64,000 nt of DNA from Spiroplasma endosymbiont of Diplazon laetatorius (GTDB taxonomy: Bacteria; Bacillota_I; Bacilli_A; Mycoplasmatales; Mycoplasmataceae): NCBI RefSeq assembly GCF_964019625.1, contig NZ_OZ026458.1:558001-622000 (forward strand), given 5' to 3'. Positions 31,692 to 42,436 of this stretch are shown here, in pieces. The notes under the pieces were generated by a model, which was not told where the DNA came from, did no database searches, and saw nothing but the letters and a program-made list of their open reading frames with translations. Positions within the stretch are counted from its first letter, which is position 1. The number at the start of each line of letters is the position of its first letter. The position numbers and the translations under genes are program-made.

Positions 31692-32624
31692 TTATTTTTT
31701 AGCACTTCATTTAAATGTAAATGTTGTTATTGTAAAGATTGCTGCAAGTATTAAGATTGCTCCTAAAATTGGTTGTCATGTTGTTGTAAAGTCTTGACCA
31801 ATTAATTTGTCTGGAGATAAAATTCCATTTTCTTCCATTTTTTGTGTGTAGTGTTTATTGAATGGAGCATCTCATCCCCCTTTACCTCAGCCTCTTGTTG
31901 CATATAAAAATAGGAATACTCCATATTTATGAGGAATAAAGTAGGTCATGATAATCATTCCCTTGCTTGTTTCAAATATTTCTGGAGGTAACATAATACC
32001 TGACAAGAATATACTAAAGAAGTAAACCATCATTATAACACCTTGACTTGATCCCGATGAACTAAACAGCCCACCAAACATTGTTGCAAGTGCAATTGAA
32101 GTTAAAGTAATTAAAATCATCGCCAATAAGAAATAACCTCAATTAATTTTTCCCATCAATTGAATTAGAGTAGGGTCATTGCCTCCACTTGATGCATTCA
32201 GAATTTCTGAAAAAATAATATTAAATATCATTAGTATAAAGAATGAAACTATTCCTGCAGTTAGATAAACTAATCATAAAGCTGCAATAAACACACTCTT
32301 TCTGATACCAGTTATATCAATTCTCTTTAAAAATACTGAGTTTTTTCACTCAACAACAGCTGGTGTTAAAAGTGTTAAACATGTCATTGATGGCAATAAA
32401 GTATATGAAAAAAGAATTGCATATTTTTCAGTATCCCCAACTTGATTATATTTACTTCCCATAATAAAGAAGAACATTATGTTAAAAAATATTGGAACAA
32501 TTAACATAAACACTATTGATTTAGGTTCTTTTATAAATGATTTAAATAACAATAAAGATAAGTTATTGAAAATACTGATTTGTTTTTTTGCTTCAAATTT
32601 AGTTTGTTTTTCAACTTTATTCAT
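31692..32624 (-). CDS. ABC-2 type transporter permease
   Basis: A 310-residue membrane protein with six hydrophobic segments in the ABC-2 pattern: one near residue 38-58, then a cluster from about 80 to 240 and one near the C terminus. It is the membrane half of an exporter with the ATPase encoded just upstream. Its ATG overlaps the ATPase stop by one base. The substrate is not shown. Several TGA codons are Trp. Confidence 0.85.
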
Positions 32625-33328
32625 TATTTGTCTTCTCCTTTAAAAAATTTATTCATAAGTTCTCTTACAGACTTATGTTTTTTAATTGTATTTTCAACTG
32701 AGTCATCGTATCAAACTTTGCTATCTTTGATAATAACAAGTCTGTCACACATTTCTTCCACTTCTTCTGGGTGGTGAGAAACTAATAATAATGTTTGTTT
32801 AAATTCTTTTGTATTTTTTTTGAAAAAATCAATGATCTTGAACTGTAATTCCATATCAAGTCCTGTTGTAAGCTCATCTAAAATAATGATTTTTGGATTA
32901 TTCATGATTGAAATCATAGCGTTAAATCTTTGTCTTTGACCACCACTTAATTTTTTAAGTGGTCTGTTGATGAATTCATCTATTTCAAAGACTTTTTTTA
33001 ACTTCTCTTCTCATTCTTTTGTAAATTTCGGATAAACTGATTTGTAGAAATCCAACATATTTTGTGCAGTTATCCCTGTAGGTCAACTACCTTCTTGTAG
33101 TTGAATCCCTATTTCTTGTTTAATATTGTTATTTAAGTTAATTACAATTTCACCTGAATCAGGTTTATTGAATTGAGCTATCATTTCAACTAATGTTGTT
33201 TTACCACATCCATTAGCTCCCATTAAAGCTATTCGTTGACCTTCGTTTATTGATAAACTAAAGTCTTTAAAGATAATTTTTTTGCCAAACGATTTTGAAA
33301 TATTTTTTACGTCAATGATTGTTTGCAT
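32624..33328 (-). CDS. ABC transporter ATP-binding protein
   Basis: A 234-residue ATPase with Walker A GANGCGKTT near residue 38, signature LSGGQRQR near 133, and Walker B IIILDE followed by LTTGLD. The Pro normally found after DE in this protein class is Leu here. The H-loop His is present in LLVSHH. ATG at 33328 is chosen because AAGGAG precedes it; the upstream in-frame start has none. It forms an exporter with the permease. Confidence 0.9.
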
Positions 33329-33455
33329 TTCTATTTTCTCCTTATAGAAAAAAGTATATATCAAAAAAATATAAAATATTTTAATTTATAAAATAAAAAG
33401 TGCCTATTTTATTGAATATAAACTATAATAATCTTATTAAAGGGGTAAATAAATA

Positions 33456-34286
33456 ATGAAAAACAACGTTTGATTTATAACTGGAGCAAGCCAAGGACTT
33501 GGTTTTGAATTAGTAAAAAAACTAGTTGAGCAAGGTTTTAAAGTTGCAGCAACTAGTAGAACACCAGAAAAGATTTTAAAAACAATCAAAAGCGATAACT
33601 TATTAGCTTTAAAAGCAGATGTAACTGTACAAAGCGAAATGGACAAAGCAGTTAAAGAAACTGTTGATAAATTTGGTCAATTAGATGTTTTAGTTACAAA
33701 TGCAGCTTACACAAGACTTTGAACATTTGAAGAATCAAGTGAAGAAGATATAAGAAAAAGTATGGATGTTAACTTTTATGGAGCAATCAACACAGTGAGA
33801 GCTGCTCTTCCCTACTTTAGAGAACAAAAAAGTGGTCATATCTTTATAACTTCAGCTAACTGAGGTTATGCAGGTTTCCCTTATTCAACAGTATTTGGAG
33901 CACCAAAATTTGCTCTTGATGGTTGAGCAGAAAGTGTTAGTCATGAATTAAAACCTTTAGGAATAACAATTTCTAGTTTAAAAAATGGAGGATTTAGAAG
34001 TGACTTCTTTAGAAAAGAAATCATGTCAGGAAAAGGTCAATTTAAAGAATATAAATTTGGAAGAGATCAATGATTTGATACTTTAAAAGGCTTTGATAAA
34101 AAACAAGATGGAGATCCAGTTAGATATGCTGATTTCTTAATTGAATTATCTAAAAAAGATAATTTACCTTTACATATATTCCCAGGAAGAGATTCAAATC
34201 ACTTTGCAGAAGTAAAAATTGGTAGATTAACAGCTGATATGGAAGCAATTAAAGAGGAAGCTACAAATTTACACGTAGAAGATTAA
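33456..34286 (+). CDS. SDR-family protein lacking the catalytic Tyr
   Basis: A 276-residue paralogue of the SDR at 30812. The cofactor motif TGASQGLG is intact, but NNAG is replaced by TNAA, and where the sister has STYAAVK this one has STVFGAPK, so the catalytic Tyr position is Phe while Lys remains. Ser is kept in ITSANWG. It probably binds NAD(P) but is unlikely to work as a standard SDR; a binding or regulatory role, or a shifted active site, is possible. AAAGGGG precedes the ATG. Divergent from the ABC exporter genes, with a terminator after it. Confidence 0.85.
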
Positions 34287-34291
34287 TAAAC

Positions 34292-34315
34292 AAAACCCAA
34301 CATAAGTTGGGTTTT
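34292..34315. terminator. bidirectional terminator
   Basis: AAAACCCAAC (34292-34301) pairs with GTTGGGTTTT (34306-34315) around ATAA; shared by the SDR and the convergent flavin-reductase gene. Confidence 0.85.
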
Positions 34316-35352
34316 TATTTTATAAAGTCTGAGTGTTTATATCAAGGGTTATTATTTCAGTGATATTTATCATCAATATGATCAACTTGTAATAAGTTTG
34401 TCATTACAAAACTAGCATTTGCAATTAAACATCTTCCAATTACAACTCCATCAACACCTTTTTCAAGAGCTTCATTTACATCGTTTTTGCAATCATAATT
34501 ACCACAAGTAATTACTGGCAATTTTGTATATTGTTTTAATTGAACTGAATAATCAAGTCTATGTAATTTAACTTTATTTTCTGCTCCAATTGTAGATTTT
34601 CTTTTTGAAAGAATATCTCCACCACTTACATGTAAGAAAGATAAGTATGGTTCAAGCAATGAAACTATTTCTTTCTAATCTTCTACTTTAATTCCATCAG
34701 GATTATCATCATTTACAGATAATCTTATTCCTGTTGGAATACCAATATTTTCTTTAATGTTTTTTAATATGTAAATGATTGGTTCTATTCTTTTTGCCAT
34801 ATCATCTTCTTTTATTAAAGTATTTAATTCTTTAATAAGTAAGTTAGATAGTAAAGTTCCATCTCCGATATGAACTTCTATAAAGTCAAAACCAGCTTCT
34901 TGAGCTCTTTTTGCAGCTCTAATGAATTCATCTGCAATTTCATATAATTCTTTTAAGTCAATTATTTTTAAATTACTTTGATCTAAGAAGTCAAAGTAAG
35001 TATTAATACTTCTTATTCCCTCTTCTAATTGAGATTTTGAACCACCGTGGAATAATTGAATTCCAACAACACTTCCTCCACAATGAGAAATGTTTACTAT
35101 TCTTTTTAAACCTTCAATGTGCTCATCTTTTCAAATACCTAAACTTTTTTCTCTGTATCTTCCATCACTTGTAATTGCAGTTCCTTCAACAATAATAGTA
35201 CCTACCCCACCATAAGCTCTTGCTCCATAATGTTGTATGTGCATATCATTTACAAATCCGTCAGTTGCAGCTTGAATATCCATTGGTGCTAAAACAATTC
35301 TGTTTCTTGATTCTTTATTTGGAATCAAATTAAATGTATCGTTTAATTTCAT
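34315..35352 (-). pseudogene. old-yellow-enzyme family NADH:flavin oxidoreductase broken by TAG
   Basis: A 345-codon frame of the OYE/NADH:flavin oxidoreductase family: RNRIVLAPMD, then the HYGARAYGGVGTIIVEGTAI block, HVSGGD and the C-terminal DGVVIGRCLIA flavin-phosphate-binding region. At 34675-34677 the in-frame codon is TAG, between KVED and KEIVSLL, while the frame is open on both sides. The N-terminal product would be 225 residues and miss the phosphate-binding half of the barrel. One substitution is enough. It lies 24 bases downstream of the HAD gene, so it was co-transcribed with it. Confidence 0.85.
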
Positions 35353-35376
35353 ATTTAATTACCCTTAAAATTTTTT

Positions 35377-36240
35377 CTATTTAAATTCTTCTATCATTTC
35401 GTTAAGTTTTTTACCAACACCAGCATTTTGTACTGTGTCAATAACTTCTTTTGCCAATTCTTTTATACCTTCAATTGCATTTCCCATTGCATAACAATGT
35501 GGAAAGTCTTTAAACATTGGATAGTCATTGTGTTCATCACCAAACACATGAATATCTTCTTTTGATAAGTTTACATGATCTAACAAAGCATTTAATCCTC
35601 AAGATTTAGTTACATCTTTTTTAAACATTTCGATTCTATATCATTCATCTTTAGGAAATTCTAAAGCTAATAAATCAAATTCTTTTATAACTTTACATAC
35701 TAACTCATATTCTTCTTTATTAGTTGTGTTCGCAACCAACACAGGAAAACTTTCATCAAGATCAAGTCCCTCTTCTATCATATGTTCTAAGTTATCATAT
35801 TTATAAAGTATTTGAGGATCAGGAAGATTTGAAAAATCTATTTGTGCTTTGCTATCTCTTAGCATTTCTTGTCAATCATCTTCTTTAATGTAGTGTGTTC
35901 TAAAGTCATTTGATATACAAATATCAACAGTTGACCCTAAAAATCTTTGCATAATTTCTTTTATCTCTTCTTTTGAGAAGTGATTTTTAGCAACATATTC
36001 ATAAGTGTGTGGATCAATAACTGATGCACCATTAGAACAAATAACTGGCAACTTAACTTCTAATGCTTTTGCAGCAAAATCTGCCATAAAATAGTTTCTT
36101 CCAGTTACAATAGTTAAACTATTGTTTGATTCTTCTTGGAACTTTAATAACTGTTCTTTGTTTTTTTCACTAACATTATCTCATTCATAGATAATTGTGC
36201 CATCCATATCTGTGGCTGCTATCTTTTTAATTTCTTTCAT
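35377..36240 (-). CDS. Cof-type HAD-superfamily phosphatase
   Basis: A 287-residue HAD hydrolase of the Cof/YidA type. Motif I DMDGTI at residues 10-16 holds the nucleophilic Asp, motif II is in IVTGR, and motif IV reads VFGDEHNDYPMF with the GDxxND core. These enzymes dephosphorylate sugar phosphates, flavin nucleotides or similar. GGAGCG precedes the ATG. Three TGA codons are Trp. It leads an operon with the broken flavin-reductase gene. Confidence 0.88.
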
Positions 36241-36344
36241 TTTAACGCTCCTTGTTATAAGAATATTTTAACTTGAAAACTTAAAAATGATTATATTTTA
36301 GAAATATAAGAGTGTATTGTTTATAGGATTCATTTTATTGCCCT

Positions 36345-36965
36345 TTAATAATCCATAATTTTAGATAAATTATATAACTTAACTATTGTAAGTATTATGT
36401 CTGGTTCATTTTTAGACAGAAATGTAAATATATCTTCTATTTTATCTAAGTTTTTATCACTATTTTTTTTGCTAAAAAAAGAAGTTAATAAGTTATTGTA
36501 TATATTGTTAAATTCTAAAAAAACATTATTCATATTCTTATTTAAAAAATTAGCATAAAACTCTTTTTCAATTTCTGGTATTTTGTTTATTTTTTTACCT
36601 TTAAAAATTATTGAATCACTTTGTAAATTCTTAAGGTGCATTTTAATATTTGTTTTATATCTTTTAAATACTTTATTTATATTTTGCTTATTTTCACTTA
36701 AAAAAGAGATGAAATATAAAACTTTATTTAAGTGATTTTCAATCAAATCTATACTTTCATTATTTATTTTTTCCATTGCAATAAATGAATTTATATCTTT
36801 TATTAAAACCTTATTAAAAGTAAAGAAATACTTTTCTTTAAATTCTTTGTAAAAGTCTTTATAGTCTTCTTTTCTATAAATTCATATTGATATAAAAGTT
36901 GCTAAAATTAGACTTACTATACCAGATATTAAAGATATTAAATCTACCAAACTAAAGTCATACAC
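36345..36965 (-). CDS. single-pass membrane protein, helical cytoplasmic domain
   Basis: A 206-residue protein with one N-terminal transmembrane helix (about residues 6-27, then WIYRKED) and a long Lys/Asn/Ile-rich helical domain. The start is GTG at 36965: AAAAGGGAG lies 8 bases before it, the nearby ATG is in another frame and stops at once, and the frame passes one TGA-Trp. Function unknown; layout resembles small membrane-tethered proteins rather than an enzyme. Confidence 0.7.
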
Positions 36966-37063
36966 AATAAAAACTCCCTTTTATAAAAAATTTCATTTTA
37001 AATTATTAAATAAATTAATATTCTTTAGATTTAAATATTTTCTTTTATAAATTATAAATTTAT

Positions 37064-37282
37064 ATGTTGGAAAAGAGTTTTTTATATAGTAAAGATTTTT
37101 ACTTTTTTGATTTGATCAATATGAAATTAAAACATTTTTGTTTATTTAAAACTATTTTAGTTATAATAATTAAGTACTATGGAAAACAAATGTTTTACAT
37201 ATTACTTAATTATAAAAAATGTTTAAAAGACAAATGGTTTAATTACTGAAGAAAAGTTAATAAATTGTATAGATTAATTTAG
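37064..37282 (+). CDS. doubtful small ORF
   Basis: An open frame of 72 codons (one TGA-Trp) that ends inside a plus-strand terminator-like hairpin, the one point in its favour. There is no ribosome site before the ATG, and the protein is Lys/Phe/Tyr-rich as expected from random AT-rich sequence. Confidence 0.2.
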
Positions 37283-37306
37283 TTTTTGAGAAAACTAAAT
37301 ATTTTT
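37277..37306 (+). terminator. plus-strand terminator-like hairpin
   Basis: ATTTAGTTTT (37277-37286) pairs with AAAACTAAAT (37291-37300) around TGAG, followed by ATTTTT. It lies 48 bases before the nitroreductase start. Confidence 0.5.
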
Positions 37307-37353
37307 ACTATCTTTAATTAGTTGTCTTTTTTCAATAGAAGGAAAAAAAGAAA

Positions 37354-38001
37354 ATGACAAAAAGCTTACAAATGTTAGAAGAACGTATTTCAGCAAAAAG
37401 ATACGTTGAAGATTTTAAATTAAGTGACGAACAAAAAACAGAATTATTAGAATCAATTAGATTCGCACCAAGTTCATTTGGTATGGAACCTTTTAGAGTT
37501 TTAATGATCGAGAATAAAGAAATTAGAGAAGAATTATTACCAGTTTGATGAAATCAAGTTGGTGTAACTCAATCATCTGCAATGTTAATTTGAGTTGGAT
37601 TTAGAGAAGATTACTTAAAAGCTACTCACTTTAAAGAACAAGTTGAAAGAGCAATTCCAGCTGATTTTGAAAACATTAGAGAAATGATGTATGGAGGAGT
37701 TGATGCAATCTTGCCTACTCTTGAAATGACAAGAGATGAATGAGTTGCAAGACAAGCATACATTTCATTAGGAACTGTTTTAAACACAGCACAAGAATTA
37801 GGATTAGATGTTTGTGCAAGTGAAGGATTTGACCAAAAAGGAATTGCAGCAATTCTTGAAAAACACGGTTTAATTAATTCTAAAGATGAAAAAGTTTTAG
37901 TTGGTATGTTTGTTGGTAAAGTTGATACAAATCAAGAATTCCACCACGCATTTACAAAAACTAGAAGACCTGCTGAAAAAGCTTACAAAATAGTTAAATA
38001 A
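37354..38001 (+). CDS. nitroreductase-family NAD(P)H oxidoreductase
   Basis: A 215-residue FMN-dependent nitroreductase of normal length. The N terminus ERISAKRYVEDF carries the FMN-phosphate-binding R-S/A-x-R pattern, and FAPSSFGMEPFRVLMI is the second conserved block; QAYISLGTVLNTAQELGLD is the typical dimer helix. It reduces nitro compounds, quinones or flavins. AGAAGGAAAA-type site before the ATG. Four TGA-Trp codons. Followed by a terminator shared with the convergent engB. Confidence 0.9.
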
Positions 38002-38008
38002 AAAAGTA

Positions 38009-38036
38009 AAAATATCACTTAATGTGATATTTTTTT
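38009..38036. terminator. terminator between nitroreductase and engB
   Basis: AAAATATCAC (38009-38018) pairs with GTGATATTTT (38024-38033), followed by T8. Confidence 0.85.
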
Positions 38037-38627
38037 TTAATTCATTTCAAACATTTCCATAAAAATGTCATAAACTTTATCTAAGTTACTCTTTTCTGTT
38101 GAAGATATTGATAAGAATCTATCATTTGGATCAAAATCTAAAGTTTTTTTAATTATCTTTTCATTTTTTTGAATGTCATTTTTCTTACACTTATCTCTTT
38201 TTGTTGCAACAATAAAGACTTTAATTTCATGATGTTTAAAGAAGTTATACATCTCTACATCATCTTTTGTTGGAGGATGACGCATATCTACTAACTGACA
38301 AATGAATTTTAGTTCATCTCTGTTTGTTAAATATTCATCCATCATTTTAGCAAATGCTAATTTTTGATCATGATTAACTCTCGCATAACCATATCCAGGA
38401 GCATCAACTATTCTAAATTGACTATTATTAATGTCAAAGAAGTTTAAAAGTCTTGTTTTACCTGGAGTTGATGATGTTTTTGCAAGTTTGTTTTGGTTTG
38501 TCAAAGCGTTAATAAAAGTGGATTTTCCTACATTACTTCTACCTATAAAACAAACTTCAGGAATGTTATCCTTTAATCAACCACTTTTGTTAGCAGCTGA
38601 AGTAATAAATTTAGCTTGTTTTATCAT
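38037..38627 (-). CDS. engB: ribosome-biogenesis GTPase EngB (YsxC/YihA)
   Basis: A 196-residue GTPase, the usual EngB size. G1 is GRSNVGKS near residue 29, G2 STPGKT, G3 DAPGYG, G4 TKRDK and G5 ISSTE. EngB acts in late 50S subunit assembly. One TGA-Trp lies in the N terminus. GGAG precedes the ATG at 38627. Possibly co-transcribed with the small upstream gene at 38656. Confidence 0.95.
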
Positions 38628-38655
38628 AATGTATTAATCTCCACTTTTTTATAAA

Positions 38656-38982
38656 TTATTTTTGAATTTTAATATATTCTTTTAACATATTTTCAAATTC
38701 TTCAGTGATGTAATCAGTTTCATCTTTGATTACTTCTCTTCTTTTTAATAGAACTTCGTTATAGTACTTATTTAAAGTATCAACAAAATGTTGTTGACCA
38801 GCTATTCTTTGCTCTAAAACTTTATTATTATATTTTTTTTCAATGTCATATTGTTGTTTCATTGATTCTAAGATAGTTTCTTCCATGTCTAAGTAACTTC
38901 TAAAATCTTGTCTTTTAATTTTTTTTAATGTTTTAATAGAAAATAACTTTTTTTCGTTTTTATTTAAAAATTTATCTAACAT
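38656..38982 (-). CDS. small helical cytoplasmic protein
   Basis: A 108-residue, strongly charged (Lys/Glu) helical protein with no membrane segment, likely coiled coil in the middle. The ATG at 38982 is chosen over an upstream in-frame start because GGGGTG lies 9 bases before it. No in-frame TGA. It ends 28 bases upstream of engB on the same strand, so the two may form an operon. No family recognised. Confidence 0.7.
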   Translation of the reverse strand: MLDKFLNKNEKKLFSIKTLKKIKRQDFRSYLDMEETILESMKQQYDIEKKYNNKVLEQRIAGQQHFVDTLNKYYNEVLLKRREVIKDETDYITEEFENMLKEYIKIQK

Positions 38983-39036
38983 TGTAATAAGCACCCCATT
39001 CAAACTATACTATGATTATAAAACATTTTTACTAAT

Positions 39037-39591
39037 TTAGTTGTTTATTTTTAAGTTTAGAGACTTTAAATAGTCCATTAACTGTCAGTTATAGGGTATT
39101 TTAATTAAATCTTCTAGGTTATTTTGATCTTTAAATGATATAAAAATAACAGTTCTCTTAAGGTTGTGACTTACAGACAAGATATCATCAATTTTAATAA
39201 CTTCATCGAATAAAATTAACTGTTTCTCATATTCAAAGGCCACTATTGAATATTGTTTTTTGGATTGGAAAATAATAAATATTAATAATTGGATGGTGTA
39301 AAGGAGATAACACACCGCAAATACATAAGCAATTATAGAACTTTTAATTGCTAAACTTATGGAAAAAATAATAGTTATTATCAAAAACATTGGTATAAAA
39401 CCTATGAAAAAATAATAAACAAATAATAAATGGATTTTTTTATTGAAATAACTATTTTCAGGTCTGATCATATTAATCTTTTTTATTCTTTTCAAATAAA
39501 GGCTAAAAATAAAGAATAAAACAGCTGTTGTTAATATCATTAATATAAAACCTATAATATTACTACTAATTAAAGTGTTTTGGTTTAACAT
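39037..39591 (-). CDS. membrane protein with three transmembrane helices
   Basis: A 184-residue protein with hydrophobic segments at about residues 11-31, 55-80 and 86-110, followed by a soluble C-terminal domain (about 70 residues) with beta-strand character. One TGA-Trp sits near the end. AAGGAGG gives a strong ribosome site, inside the end of the upstream gene (2-base gap). Coupled to the 39594-40130 gene; both may form a small membrane complex. No family recognised. Confidence 0.75.
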
Positions 39592-39593
39592 TT

Positions 39594-40130
39594 TTAACCC
39601 TCCTTTTTAGTTATTTCTTTTAACGTAAGCAGTAAAGAAAACTCTAAACTCCCTACAATATATATATCGTCATTAATTTCAATTTGTATTAAAAAAATTC
39701 AATTTTTTTTAAAATATTTTAAAATATAGTGACAATATACAGTATTTGTTAAATCATATTGTAAATACTGGTCATTTAACTTAACCATCATTCTTTTATT
39801 AGTTACATAAATAGAACAATTTACATTTGATTCTTTTAAGTCTTTTTTATAGTTTGATTTAACTTTTTTATTTTTAAGTTTCACATTCTTTAAATCGACA
39901 TTATCTTGAAAAAAATAACATTTTTCATCTTTTGGTAAATCAAATTCTATTTTTTGTTCCTTTAATTCAAATCTATTTTCTTCTTGAACAAACTGATTTT
40001 TAATCAATTCGCTTTGTGTTTTATAGTTTTTGTATTTTTCTTTAAAAATTAAAGCTAATAGGCCCGTAATTAGAGTTGCTATTATTCAAATAGAAACTAT
40101 AACAATGATCATAATGTCTTTTGTTGTCAT
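39594..40130 (-). CDS. single-pass membrane protein
   Basis: A 178-residue protein with one N-terminal transmembrane helix (about residues 6-29) and a Lys-rich soluble domain with a CSIYVTNKRMMVKLND segment like the beta-strand core of small PH-like domains. The start at 40130 was found by extending past an in-frame TGA (Trp15). Its stop is 2 bases before the next gene's start. Function unknown. Confidence 0.7.
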
Positions 40131-40232
40131 ATTACAAAACCCCTTTAACTTGTTTTATTATAACAATTAATAATTGTATATAGTGTTGTGTTTAAAAACT
40201 AGTTTTAATTTAAAATAACACATAAATGCAAT

Positions 40233-40266
40233 AAAAAAGCAAAAGATAATTATCTATTGCTTTTTT
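40233..40266. terminator. terminator
   Basis: AAAAAAGCAA (40233-40242) pairs with TTGCTTTTTT (40257-40266), with a nested AGATAATTATCT. It closes the lipoprotein at 40276-40713. Confidence 0.8.
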
Positions 40267-40275
40267 ATTTATAAA

Positions 40276-40713
40276 TTATAATACATTTCAATATTCTTTA
40301 ATTCTTTGATTGATTGTTTCAATTACACTTTGATCCTTTATTCCAAATTCTTTAAGAGTTTCTATAGCTTTATCCATTTTAACATTTTGAATAACTTCTT
40401 CTCTTCTTATACCCTTAACGTCTTCAACTAAATTTTCCCCTTTATCAAATTTATAAATTTCTATCAATACTTCATTCCTTTTAGTTCATCAATCATATCC
40501 AGCAGCTTCTGGTTCCCCATCTTTTATTGTATTAATTAAATGTTCTACTGATTTTTGTATACTAAACAAATAATTAATTTTTTCAATTCTTTTTTCTTTG
40601 CTCATTTTTTCAGCATCTTCTCCAGGAGTGGAAATTACCCTGCAACTTGTAGATGCAACACTTACATTTGTTATTAATCCAAAAACACTTAATAAACTAA
40701 TTATTTTTTTCAT
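40276..40713 (-). CDS. lipoprotein downstream of ABC cassette 1
   Basis: A 145-residue lipoprotein: MKKIISLLSVFGLITNVSVA then STSC (Cys24). The mature part is helical and charged. Three TGA-Trp codons. AAGGAG precedes the ATG, just after a 13-bp hairpin that also contains the stop of the ABC-2 permease upstream, so it may be the last gene of the cassette, with expression tuned by the hairpin. Confidence 0.8.
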
Positions 40714-40731
40714 TTTTTTCTCCTTCTTAAC

Positions 40732-40769
40732 GTTTAAATCTTTGTAAATATTTTTGCAAAGATTTAAAC
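40732..40769. other. 13-bp hairpin at an operon junction
   Basis: GTTTAAATCTTTG (40732-40744) pairs perfectly with CAAAGATTTAAAC (40757-40769). It includes the permease stop codon and lies just upstream of the lipoprotein ribosome site. No T-run follows on the minus strand, so processing or attenuation is more likely than simple termination. Confidence 0.55.
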
Positions 40770-41741
40770 AAATAAATCAATTTTCTTAATATAAATTGAA
40801 GTTAAATAAATAACTGCAGTTGAGGATCCTAGATAAATTATAGGAATAAAGATATTTAGATAGATGTTATCTTTAATAAAATATTCATATATAGTTCAGA
40901 AATATTTATATTCATCTTTTCATTTATTTTCACTAAATTCATTTCCAAAATTTAAAGGATTCATAATTAATTTATCTAATGTTAAAAATTCAACAGCTGC
41001 AAATCCTTTAAAAGGATTGTTGGGTGTATTTCCCCCGCCGCTTTTATAAAAGTAATACAATAATCACATTGTAAAAATATATATAATGATTGCTGTAAAA
41101 ATTAATATACTTATAAATGAAGGTTTTTTTACCAAAGTCAAACCAATCATTATAAATATTGTTGTTAAAAATATATTAAAAATTATAAATTGTAAACAAT
41201 ATCAGAATAATCTTAAAAAATATTTGTTTGCATCTTGAGCAGTAGAACAAAATATCAAAGTAACCATAGATACTGAAGATGTTAAAATTATGTTTATTAT
41301 AATTATTGATACAGCTTTCATTAAAAATATTTTTTGTTTAGAAATGGGCAAAGTTAATCATGTAACAATTTTCCCCTCTTTTATTTCTGAAGTGAAAAAT
41401 TTATTAATAAAGTAAGCTGTTGCAATACTTAAAAATACTGTTGTGGGTCCAATAAATAATATTTCTGAAATTCACTTTGAATAATAATTTTCTATATGTT
41501 CTCTGTATTGAAAAGGTAGTTCACTAGAACTACTATATCACATTTCAATTTTTCCAATATATGGTCCACCAAAATGTAAAGAAAATGAATTACCCTCAAT
41601 ATTTGAAAACATTCCAACAGATAACAATGAAATTGTATATAGTGTTAATATCGTTAAAAAATAAGTTAATGGTTTTCAATACATCCTTAAATGAGACAAG
41701 ATAATTTTGTTGTCGTTTTTCATTTTTATTAAAAAATTCAT
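40764..41741 (-). CDS. ABC-2 type permease, cassette 1
   Basis: A 325-residue membrane protein with six hydrophobic segments and a long extracellular loop after the first, as in BcrB/NatB-like exporters. The ATG at 41741 comes one base after the ATPase stop (TAATATG). It resembles the cassette-2 permease in layout: long first loop, then ITTWLTLPIS-like versus SIWMSFSFS-like cytoplasmic turns. Several TGA codons are Trp. Substrate unknown, possibly the neighbouring secreted protein or a peptide. Confidence 0.85.
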
Positions 41742-41742
41742 A

Positions 41743-42435
41743 TTATTTATAGAGACTTAAAAAGTCTTTCTCCATATCTTCTACATTATATTCACTGATT
41801 TTTATTTCTTTAATTATTTCACCATTTTTTAAAAAACCAATTTCATCACATAATTTTTTAATTTCTTCAAATATATGTGAACACATTAAAACTGTTGTTC
41901 CTAAATTTATTAAATATTTAATTTCTTCATTAAAAATATTTTGCATTAAAGGATCTAAACCACTAGTTGGTTCATCTAAAATTAAAATTTTTGGTTTATT
42001 TATTAACGCAGAAACTATAGCAACTTTTTGCTTTGTTCCTTTTGACATATTTTTTATTTTAGTTTTTAAATCATTTTCTAAATTAAATTTAATTAATAAT
42101 TCTTCAAAATATTTGTTTTGATCGATGTTTTTAAAACTTTTAATAAAGTCTAAATATTCTTTTCCTGTTAGCTCATCAAATAAAATGACTTCACCTGCAA
42201 CATAACCCACATCTTGCATTAGTACTTGAGAGTTATTTCAAGGGTTAATTCCATTTAATGTTATTTCTCCAAAAGATGGTTTTATAAATCCCATAATTTG
42301 CCTAATTAATGTTGTTTTACCTGCACCATTTGGTCCAAGTATTCCATAAATACCTTTTTCTTTTATATCTATTGTAATATTTCTATTAATTTCATTATTT
42401 CCAATTTTTTTACTAACTTTATTTACTTTTATCAT
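41743..42435 (-). CDS. ABC ATPase, cassette 1 (BcrA/CcmA-like)
   Basis: A 230-residue ATPase: Walker A GPNGAGKTT near residue 36, signature MSKGTKQK and Walker B LILDEPTSGLD. The signature with SKG in place of SGG is typical of BcrA/NatA-like exporters. Closely similar to the cassette-2 ATPase (LSKGNKQK). It starts 2 bases after the stop of the secreted-protein gene and is followed at once by its permease. Confidence 0.92.
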
Positions 42436-42436
42436 T

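Larger units (their letters stand above)
36966..37353. other. intergenic stretch upstream of the nitroreductase
   Basis: Between divergent genes. It contains a doubtful 72-codon plus-strand ORF (37064-37282) and a hairpin with T-rich tail at 37277-37306 that would end a plus-strand transcript. Otherwise only AT-rich DNA. Confidence 0.4.

Noticed and set aside
32711-32917. ABC ATPase as separate short genes
   Set aside because: The pieces are one gene joined through TGA-Trp codons.
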